Shown here one piece after another: positions 8,937-19,600 of a stretch of 64,000 nucleotides of DNA. Below the pieces are notes generated by a model, which made no database searches, had not been told where the DNA came from, and saw nothing but the letters and a program-made list of their open reading frames with translations. Position 1 is the first letter of the stretch. The number at the start of each line of letters is the position of its first letter. The position numbers and the translations under genes were made by a program. Location of the stretch: the NCBI RefSeq assembly GCF_005780165.1, contig NZ_VAUV01000016.1:62001-126000 (forward strand). The letters run 5' to 3'. This DNA is from Phragmitibacter flavus. GTDB taxonomy: Bacteria; Verrucomicrobiota; Verrucomicrobiia; Verrucomicrobiales; Verrucomicrobiaceae.

Positions 8937-10682
8937 ATGAGGATGCGTCTACTTCTCGCCCTCTTTTTTATCAGCGCTGGCATGGCTTCAGGTGCGTTGA
9001 GGGATCAGGAAATCACGTTGGAGCCGGGATGGAATGCGGTGTGGTTGGAGGTTGAACCGCAAAAGGCGGATGGCACGCCGCAGAGTCCGGCTGAGGTTTT
9101 CCAGGGTGTTCCAGAAGTGGCCATTGTTGCCCGATACCTTCCGGCCAACGCGCGATTTGAGTTCATCGAAGACGTGTCGGTCGACTCGCTGGGAAATGAT
9201 TTCTGGCTGAAATGGCGTCGCGATACCCAAGTCGGAGGCAATACCCTAGGCGGCATGGAGGGCAACACCGCGTATCTGATTTTCAATCGTTCGGAGGCAG
9301 CGGTGGAAATGACGCTCAACGGGGCGGTATCGTTTCATCGTTATGACTGGCAGCCGAACAGCTTTAATTTTGTTGGCGTCTCCGTTGGCACCCTTGCTCC
9401 GACATTCAGCGAGTATTTTTCTCCGTCAGGCACGCATCCGCTCAATCAAATTTACAAACTCGCGGCGGGGAAATGGGTGGCGGTCGCAGCGGGTGAGCGG
9501 ATGCGCAAGAACACGGCCTACTGGACTTACTGCGGTGGAAGTTCTTCTTATCAAGGTCCGGTGCCGGTGCTGTTGCCGGATCTGACGGAGGGCGTTTTGG
9601 ATCTGGGGGAGACGGTGAAGTTCACCAATGTCACGGCTGGCAACCTGGCACCGTCCGCCTCTGGATTGACGTTGCTTCGTTTAGTAAATGATGGCATCGT
9701 GGTGCGGGATGCGACCGGCGGCAGTGGCATTGTCGACTTCGACATCACCACGGACGGCACGGGTGCCGGGACGCTGGCTTCGCGCAGTTCGGCGACGGTG
9801 CGTTTGGAGATTGAGCGTGGATGGACCACGGCTCCACCGATGCGCGAGAATTTGTATCTGGTTCAGGCAAGTATCGCGGGAGGCAGCAGTTATCAGCAGT
9901 ATCTGCCGCTTCGTGCGCGCAGCGATCTCGCCATGGTGGCTGCGGCGGGAGCGCCGTTGCCGGGTCTGTGGGTGGGGGATGTGGTGATGACGCATGCGAC
10001 AAGCCTGGTGGCAGGAAAAGCCGGCAGCGGTCCGAGGTTGGAGTCGGTGCGGCGTCCGATGCGGTATCGGGTTATACTGCATGGCGATGCGGGCGGGCAG
10101 ACCCGGTTGTTGGAGCATGCGACCTTGATGAAAAAGCAGCAGGCATCCGACCAGTTGCCGGATGAGTTTGTGGTGGTGGTGGACGACACCAAGATTCCCG
10201 ATTTTATCGGCATCGAACAGCGTGGTGGAAAGCTGGTGGGCAAGCGTTTTGACACGGCGGGTTATGACCTTCCAAGAAGCGTGCTGCCGACGGTGCAGGA
10301 CGAGGCCAATCCGAACTTCGCACCGGCCACGTTGAGCACGGAGTATCTGCTCAGTCTGCCGCTCAACGGGGCTCTTGCTCCGGGTGGCGTGATCACCACC
10401 CAGCCCAACTCGCTGGTGCTGGATGCCTGGCATCGCACGCATCCTTACCGGCATGTCTTCAACCCGGAACATGCCAAAGGATTTCGTATCATCCGCGAGA
10501 TGCGTTTTGAGATGGATGCGGCGGGAAGTCCTGAAGCCGACCGCACTCCCGGGTTCGGTGCCAGCGCGTTGAGCGGCGTGTTCGAGGAGAGCGTTTATGG
10601 CTTGACCAAACCCGGCGACGTCCACCGCAGCCGTGGGCGCTTCGTCATCCAGCGCGTGTCGGAGGTAAGCAGCCTGCAATGA
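8937..10682 (+). CDS. Exported protein of unknown function, first of the giant-protein operon
   Basis: A 581-residue protein with signal peptide (MRMRLLLALFFISAGMASGA). The mature protein begins with LEPGWNAVWLEVEPQ and contains beta-rich segments, including a strand-rich stretch with TAYLIFNRSE and a later part that lists values and dates-like loops (TQPNSLVLDAWHRTHPYRH). I recognise no named domain. Either ATG 8937 or ATG 8943 could start it. Its TGA overlaps the ATG of the 3432-residue gene (ATGA), so translation is coupled and the two products are probably used together, for example as subunits of one exported assembly. Confidence 0.85.
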   Translation: MRMRLLLALFFISAGMASGALRDQEITLEPGWNAVWLEVEPQKADGTPQSPAEVFQGVPEVAIVARYLPANARFEFIEDVSVDSLGNDFWLKWRRDTQVGGNTLGGMEGNTAYLIFNRSEAAVEMTLNGAVSFHRYDWQPNSFNFVGVSVGTLAPTFSEYFSPSGTHPLNQIYKLAAGKWVAVAAGERMRKNTAYWTYCGGSSSYQGPVPVLLPDLTEGVLDLGETVKFTNVTAGNLAPSASGLTLLRLVNDGIVVRDATGGSGIVDFDITTDGTGAGTLASRSSATVRLEIERGWTTAPPMRENLYLVQASIAGGSSYQQYLPLRARSDLAMVAAAGAPLPGLWVGDVVMTHATSLVAGKAGSGPRLESVRRPMRYRVILHGDAGGQTRLLEHATLMKKQQASDQLPDEFVVVVDDTKIPDFIGIEQRGGKLVGKRFDTAGYDLPRSVLPTVQDEANPNFAPATLSTEYLLSLPLNGALAPGGVITTQPNSLVLDAWHRTHPYRHVFNPEHAKGFRIIREMRFEMDAAGSPEADRTPGFGASALSGVFEESVYGLTKPGDVHRSRGRFVIQRVSEVSSLQ

Positions 10683-13600
10683 AACTTTTCCGTTCCCCTA
10701 TTCTGATGAAGACTCCGTTGCGCCTTTTTCCTGCCTTCCTTTTACTGGCTTTTCTCGCCTTTCTGGGGTGGGTGCCAACCGATGCGACGGGGCAGATCCC
10801 GACGGTCGAAAGCACTTTTCGGGTTTTCCAGACGAAGGTGAACGAAAACGTCGGCATCATGTGGCCGGCGTCGAGCGGTCCATTCTTCAAATCCGATGAC
10901 GGTCAATCTTACTCCATGGGTTTCTGGTTCAGGCGCACTGGCGACAATGGATCCGGCACGGAATCGACCATCGTCAGCGTCGGCAGAAGCTACATCATCG
11001 GGAACCTGACCTTTACGCGAAACTATGCGCTTAATATTCAAAACGGGATTACAGGCGGGCAGGCCCAGCTAAAGCTCACGGCATCACGGAGAAACACCGG
11101 CGACCCGACTGCGATCAGACAGGAGTTTTCCGCGAACATCAACAGTTCCATCGACAGCTGGCATTACGTGTTCCTGACTCACAATCAGAGCACTGGGGCC
11201 TTTAATTTGTGGGTGGATGGCAACCTTCGGATGAATGTCGGCCTTTTCGGAGGTGTCGATGGTCTCCCTGGCATCCCGAGCGATGCTCCAGTCTTTGTGA
11301 TGCTGGGTGGGTTTGAATCTTCTGCGACGGCCAGCACCAACAATCTGGTGGCCAACTTCAACGGCGAGTTTCATACCTTCACCCTGTGGAAGGGCATCAA
11401 CCAGATCGTGACCAACTTCAACAATGACAACGTCCGCAGGCAAGGGGCGCAGGCGTTGTTGAATGTCCTGGAAAATCGCAGTGAGGATGACAACATCACG
11501 CTGATCAACGCGTTGGATCATTACATCAGCTTTGATGGTGATCTGCGTTCCGACTATCCCGTCCCTCCCAACGAAAACTACTTTCTCTGGCAGAGTCGCA
11601 TCGGCAATTTCCTTGCGGACCGGCCACCGGAATTTCCATTGCGGAAGCAGCTTTTCGAAGGGTCTCCTGTCGGGTTGGAAATTTTGGTTCAGCCGCTGGA
11701 GGCACTTCCCTTTGTGCGACCGCTCCTTCAGCCAAACATTGAAACCGTGGAGGTTCCCAAGGGAAAACGCGTCTCGTTCAAATCGCCGGAATACATCTAT
11801 GTCGATCGCCACGGCAACACGCTCATTCCCGCGAATGGAGCCGAAGTGCCATCGCCTGATGTGATCCAGAATCATGCGGTGACCCGATGGAAAACGTTGG
11901 GCTACACAGTCGCCGGCACCAGCATTTCAGGCACTGAACGCGCGGTCGAACTGGTGGCGACTGAGGCCATCAAATTCGAATGGCAGTTTCAAAAAGAGGT
12001 GGCGCTCGTCATTGATTCTGCGGTGCCGACCGCGCTGCGCTCGCCGGCATCGGGCAATCCCAATCCACCGGTGAACAAACACTGGTTTGCCGAGGGCAGC
12101 GGTCCGGCTGAATCTCCCCGCATTGAGGGATCGGTTTTTGAGCCCGACAGTGCCAACGATGTTCGTTATCGGATTCGAGGTTATGAGTTGCAGGGTCCGG
12201 CGTCGCGACCTTTGGGAACCATCACTCCAGCGACGGATCGATATCTGAAAATGCCGGCAGGCAGCACCTTTAGCGGTAGCGGCAACGCATTGGCCTCAGC
12301 AACCGGGATCAGTGCTTCATTCTGGCTGCGAGCGCCGACCCTGAAATCCTTTGCCATTGGCATGGCCGGTTTTTTTAACATGAACGGCGCTGCCAACGGA
12401 GGTTTGACGATCAACATCGGCGGAGTCACCCTGTTCGAAACCTCGACGGATGAGGAGTCCCAGATTCTGTCCCGCTCAGATGCCTGGCAGCATTGGGCGG
12501 TGACTTACGATTCCGATAGCCAGCAGGGCGTGCTTTACCTAAATGGCGTGCCCATCAGGGTCGCCACGGTAGCCGGAGAGGTCAGCGCCAACTCGGTGTC
12601 CTTCAATGCACTTGGAGGTGCCACTGACCTTGATGGGTTGCGAATTTGGAGTCGGCCCCTCGAAGCAAGAGAGATTCAGGAGTCGATGGATAGTCCCACG
12701 CTCTCGCCAGCTTTGCTCAATGGCAACCGGATCAATCTGGCCTTTGATGACCCGCCGGGTCACAATGTAGCGAATGCCGCGAACGACTTTGGCCTTTCCT
12801 ATTTTATCCCCGGAGGCCGGATGTTACTCTACTTCTACCCCGGTTCCGACCAGACCGTGGCAGCGACGGCCCAGCAAGTTTTCCGCGATGAAGCCAATCC
12901 TGTAACCGACCGTTTCTTCATTCCTTTGCAGATCGCCAACGATCAGCAGGTGCCGGCATTTGTGTTGAGCCAGCCTGCTGCGATCCGGTGGCACTGGCAA
13001 AAGGAATACCGCATCGAGAACCTTACGGTGAATGGACTTTTTGACCCGGCGTTGAGCACTTCAAGCGGCAAGAGCGGCATCTTGAACCGCGCAGGCATCC
13101 TATGGGTCAGGGAGGGGGACAGTCTTACCGTGTCGGCCTCGAAGGACACGGCTGGAAACTCCTCCGTGAATGGTTTTGTGGGTCTGCCGTCCGGTCTTTT
13201 TGAGAACGTCACCTTTGTCGGAACCAACCTGAGCGTCGCCGCATCGCCGCTGGGACTGACCTCGAACAGCATCGGAGATTTCTACACCATCAGCTCCACC
13301 AACGTCAGTCGACCGGGGAGAATCATTTGGAACTATGGCAGCACCATTTATGTGGTGGAGCTGGCGCTTGGCGGATCCGTCAACCCCACCAACATGCCGG
13401 TGCTGTCCCCTGGCGGAAATCTTAGCACTCGGGGTCTTTCCACGACCGCAGAGGTTCCCTACACCATCACCCAACTGGTGGGTGACAACCCCACGGATGC
13501 CACGGTGTCGAACGTGGCGCGTTGGGATGCGGTGGCGCGCCTGTTGTATCCGGTGCGACCCGGTCAGTTTTTGATGAGCTGGAAAGCGGCGGATGGTGGC

Positions 13601-16600
13601 AGCGACATCAATGTGCGTGTGATCGCCGGATTCCCTGGTGATACCTACACCTACGACAACGGAACAACACGGACGTTTCCGTCGGTCTCCACGGGTTTTC
13701 CGGGCTGGCCGGTTGCCCATTATGAAGTGCTCTACAATGATGATGATGAAGTTGACGTCATTGCGGATCGCTTGACGCCTCCCATTGCGTTGGATGCCGA
13801 TGATCGGGACCGATGGTTTTTTGATGGCGAGAAGGGTCTGGCATATAGTGAAAGGATCACCCGCGACGACGAGACCAATGCGGCGGAAAATCGCGTCCTG
13901 AGTTCCACCAAGGTTGACGAGAACAAGCAGCTGCAAATTTCCGAAAAATGCCGCAATGTTCTCGTTTTCAGTGTTCGCCTTGACCCTGAAGAAGTGGCAA
14001 CGGGAGACTCGTTGCGCGAGATCATGATGGTGCGGGTGGTGGAGTCCTATCCGATCGACGAAAGGAAAATTAGTCATGATAATGTGAGTATAGGCGATGG
14101 GGGGATGGGCCGTTTTGATGGGGGAACCTCATTCCGAGTTAACAACGCACCTTCGCTAACGGGTGGTCCGGTCACGGTTGATCTTTGGGCCAAACGGGAA
14201 CCGAGCGAGGGTCATGGGGAACAGGTGCTTTTTACCACCGGCAACTCCCAAGTCCTGGGAGGATTTAAGATTGGATTTCGTAGTGCGGCGAGTGGCGGGG
14301 CATTCTTTTTCCGGAGTCAAAACACGGTTCGCGAACTGTTTCTGGGATTCACCGACACGCGCTGGCATCATTGGGCGGTGAGCACGGGAAGCGGATCGGT
14401 GCGCATTTATCGTGATGGGGTGGAAGTGATGACGTTCAGCCTTCCCGCCTTCAATGGAACGAGCACCTGGACTGTGGGAGCCGATGAGTCGGGAGCCTCG
14501 CGGTTTGAAGGGTTGATCGACCAGGTGCGTGTATGGGACACCGTCGTCGAAAGGCAGGAAATGTTTGCCGCCATGACGGTGGAATCACCCGTTGTCATCA
14601 GGAACAACCAGTTCGTGGGGCCGAGGGTCAATTTCACCTTCAACACATCCGACTTTAGGGAAAACGAGGAGACCTCAGAAATCACGGTCCTCCATTCTGG
14701 CGCGAGCTCGACCACCACTGGAAGCGTTGTCGGCACTGCTGCGGCAGATCCTGTGCCGCTCTTTCTCACTGCTGGTGAGGATTCCCATCCGGAGGTGGCC
14801 ACCCGCATCACCAGCCGCCTTGATCTGGCAGGGCTGCGCACCGGATTTATCACGCGCCCGGTCTCCAACTATCATGCGGGTCTCTATGATCGCGGCGCAG
14901 CGGCGGGTGAGTGGGGGCCGATCTATCCGGTCAATGCCGCCACTACTTCATCGTTTGTGCCCGGCACTTCTTCGCCAGACACCGTTTGGTATCGCAATTC
15001 CTCGCATAGGAACTCGGTTGTCGATCCCAACGTTGCATGGCCCTACATTGCCGTGAGTTACAACACAGTCCGTTTTCCGCAAACGGGACCACTTAGAAAT
15101 CAACGCCTCTACATCGCCAGTCGACTGGGCAGTGAGGGGGTGGATTTCACCGGTGCCGGGCAGCAGATTTTCGAGGCGAACCGTTTCAGCGGTCTGGCCA
15201 TTTATCAGCAATCGGATCCGGAGGCCGCAGGCTACAATCCGAATGAAGAACACGCCTTGGTGGCACCTTCCGTGAGGCACTTGATCGGTGGTGCGCCAGC
15301 CACCAACAATCCGCCGCAAGCCGTGTTCGCGTTGCGCAATGATCTCAACCTCACCGACGCCCGCGGAGATTACACTTCGGAGCCTTGGGTGCTGGCCCAG
15401 TATGTCGACACCGAAACCGGCGAGGCAAAAATGTCTGCCTGGAAGGTGGAGAAGACCCGCAATGCCACGGTGGATTTCGGCGTGAACATCGAACGTCGCG
15501 GTTCTCTCTATCCGAAGCTTGGTTACGACAAAACGGACTTCGTCAATTTCCTCAAACCGCTCGTCACCCAGCCTGCTAATCCGATTTATGATTTTCACTA
15601 TCCCACTTTTGCAGGCGATCCATTGGCTTTCCCCTATCCGCTGAATGTCGTGATCGGAGCCAGCGTGCCCGCTGAGACTTCCGTAACTCCATGGGACTTG
15701 CGACGGGTTTTCTGGAAGGATCACAAGGGCAATCCTTGGGTCGTTTCGGGTCGCGAACCTTCCGTGGCAGCGGCTCCGGTGTATGAAGCGCGATTCGATG
15801 GTCGGTTTTGGTATCCATTACAACCGGGCTTCTGGTTCGATCTCGACAACGACGGCAGCAACGACAGACCGGTTGGATTCAGCATTCCGTGGCTTCCAGA
15901 AAACGGGGTGCTGTATCCCGAACACGCCGGTTCCGACGTTCCTCCAGTTCCTCAGGCGGTTCGTTACGAGGCGTTCTGGAAGGACGATTATCCGGTCATC
16001 AAAACTGGTGAAACGCTGACCTATGCCGGGGGTGAATACAAAAAGGATCATCCCAAAGCCAACGGCCTTCCCGCCGTGGTGGGCTGGGCGGCGGGGCAGG
16101 TGGTGTTCGACACCGCCAATCCGCCGATGTTACCCATTGCGAAAGTTCCCGGTGCCACCGGCGACATCACCAAGAACCTCAGCTCAGCACGCATCATCCG
16201 ACCGCTCGACCATCGGTCGGTGGCGATCGATGCGGACAATGATCTCCCCAAGGGATTAAATCCGGCCAACAACAACGTCCTAGTGCGCGGCACGCAGTGG
16301 TTCTTCACCGGTCTCTCGGCCTCGCTGCAAAAGCGGGTGGTGTATGACACGATCCAGCGCCGACTCACGGTGCGGGGACTGCTCAACGATTTGGATATCA
16401 GCGATCCCGCGCTCACCACCACGCCCATTTCGCTCTATGTTCTCGATCCCAATATTTTGAGCGAGAAGGATCGCGATGCCTTGAAGCAACTCGATGATGA
16501 TGCCGGCACGCCGACGGCAGGATGGGACGCGAAAATCGATGCGTTGTATCAACTGACCCGTAACCCGGAGGCGCTTGATCTGGTGGGTTCTGGCAACGAT

Positions 16601-19600
16601 CCAGACATCTCCAGCGGTCTCTACTACGCCGGGCTCATGCCGAGGATCGAACGCGATGCCAACGGAAATTTCATTTTCGACACCAACGTTCAAACCGGCA
16701 TCCGCACCCTGCGCAGAAATCAGCAAAGCGCCGAACCTTTGATGTCGCTCGGTGCAGGCAGTGCGCTGGTGGTTTCGCCCCGCATGCTTGATTTCACGGC
16801 GGCCGATTTCCAGCGTCCGATCTATGTCACGCTGGCGGAAAACAACCATCCCGATTTGGGGGCGGCTCCCGTCAGCCTGCATGTGGTGCGAATCTCTCCA
16901 CAACGTTTCCGGGGTGGACTTAAAGAAGTGCTGCCTGCCAATGCATTTGATGAAAAAATCACCTTCCGACACACGGCCGATTTTGGTGGGGCGGTGGAGG
17001 ATGTGCATTTTGAATGGTATGCCCTCGAAGTGGATGGGGAGATCCCGCAGTCGACTCCGAGCGAAAATGCCGTGCTATGGAGGGCCCCGCTTTCTCAAGG
17101 GGGGAATGCGGTGACCACCCCGAGCCTCGACATGATCGGCCTGCCGGAGAGATTGTTGGCGGACCATTGGTTGTATGCTCGTTATCGCAAGGCCGGCGAG
17201 GGTGACTTCAAGCCTGAACCTGTGGCACTGCAAGGAGAGGAATCCACCGAAGCATTTTGGATCAAACCATCCATCGCAGAAGCTACTCCCTTCCAATGGG
17301 CGGGGGCGAACAACTCACCGCAGATTCAAGCCAACGGGTCGTTGCGCTATGTGCCTGCGCTGGCGACCGGATGGGTCAAGAGGGTGCTTGATCGTATCAA
17401 TCCTTACGAGTCGCGCATCACTGATTTTTACAACAACACCAGTCCCGCGACTTACACCAGCATGATCCAGCAGGCGGGTGCGCGTCCGCTGGGTCCGGTA
17501 GCGTTGAACTCAGATAAAAATGTGGTGGAAAACGTCGGATTGATCGCACTTTACCAGACGGTATTGGATCGCGCATTCAACCTCGCCTCGGCCACCTTGA
17601 CTGACACCAACGGCGTGCAACAGGCCATGTTGCTTGCTGCCACGCGCATCAGCGATTTTTACATGTTGTTGGGCAATGAGGCATATAGCGATGCGCTTGA
17701 TCCAACCATCGGGTTGGGAACTGCCAGTATCGAATACGGCAAGTTTGCCCCAACCGTGTGGTCGTTTCAAAATCAGGAGGCCAATCTGCTGCAGGAAGAA
17801 CTCGCCCTGTTGCGGGGCTCCGATTTTGCCAAGGCGTGGCCGGTGGACAACCGACTGTTCTGGAACTTTGTGAAGGGCGAGGGCGAGGCGGCTTACGTCA
17901 ACAACTACCTGATCAGTGACAGCAACCATGACGGATTCATCAACGAGTTTGATGCCGCAGAGCTTTTTCCACAGGGACATGGGGACGCGTGGGGTCATTA
18001 CACCAGTTCCCTGCGCGTTCACTATCGATTGTTGCAATCCACCTTTTTCCGCTGGTTGTCGCGCTCGGAGTTTTACAACCTAGCCGACAACGTGTTGGAG
18101 GTGGACTATCTCGATGAACAGAAATTCGCCGAGAAAGCCGCCGCCCGCGCCCGGGCCGGCACGGCCATTGTGCGCAACACTTATCGGGCGGCCTATACCG
18201 CCAATCCCGACGGTCAGTGGCAGGGTTACACCGACGTGGATTCCGCCCGCGCCTGGGGGGTTGCTGAATGGGGCAAGCGGGCGGGGCAGGGCGCTTATTT
18301 TGATTGGTTGACGGCCAATTCATTATTGCCTGCCGAGGCACCGGATCGCAGCAATGGACAGCCTGCCGAGAACCTTGAGAAACTGGATCGCAGCACCATC
18401 ACGGCGGTGTCGGAAGTGGCCACCAGCTTTCAGGAAATTCAAACGGTGCTTGACGATGCGGCGTTGGGCGTGACTCCGGTGGGTGTGGGCGAAGATGCGG
18501 TGCCGTTTGATATTGACCCGACGTTTTTGGAGGTGGGTTCCGGCGTGCAGGGCGACACCCATTTTGAACAAATTTATCAACGCGCCATCGGCGCTTTGCA
18601 GAACGCGATCACGGCCTTCAACCATGCCAATGAAGCGGATCAACGACTGCGTCAGGTGGCGATCAACACCCAGCAACTGTCGGAACAGGCGGTGGACCAG
18701 GACATCGCTTATCGCAATGGTCTCAAGAAACTTCTGGGTTCGCCGTATTCGGGCACCATCGGCGCGGGCAAACTCTATCCAGAAGGTTACACCGGACCAG
18801 ATTTGTTTCTCTTTCCTTATGTGGACCGGATCAATGCGTTTGAGTATCTGCCACCAGAGAGTGGGGCGTATCAGGATATCTTGATTCGTAAAAATCCGCA
18901 AGCGACAGGAAAGGACACCGACCCTCCTAATGTGGTAACAGAGGTGCCTGAAGGTTTCATTGAACTCTACAGCATTCCCGAGGCTTCGTATTCGCTGGCG
19001 GATTTTTTTAGGACTTATCTTCCTCGAACCTTTACCGATTTCTCTCCTGATGGAAGCAACCCGACCTTGGGGACGACATTTGCTTTGGGGCAAGATTACA
19101 ATGCACTGTTTGCCAACTACCCGCTGCCTCTTTATGCCAACAGCACCTATGGTCTGCAGGCTCCTCCTGAGTGGGGGACGCGGTCGGTGACGGGTGAGAT
19201 GCAATCATCCATCAATTCGCTGACGGGTGCTCAACTCGATGTATTGAAGGCGGTTGACGATTATCAAGCTTACCTACGGGAGTTGACCACAGACCTTGAT
19301 GTGATGTTTCAGAAGCAAGAAATCATGCTTGAGCAAACCGATGCAGGCAATGCCTTGCTGGCGGCGCAGAAGGCGGTCAATGCGGCATTCATCGTGGCAG
19401 ATGTTGCCAAGGCTGCAGTTGATACGGCCCAAAACACGGTGGAGGGGATTACGACGGCTGCGCTGGAGGCATTTCCCAAAGTGGTCGGGGTTGCCAATGA
19501 CCTTACCTTCGCTGGGAGAGCGGGAACCATTATTGCAAAAACGGCTTCGGTGGAAGCTTTTGATGGAGCGGAAAAAGGAATCGAAATCGCGAAATCGGTG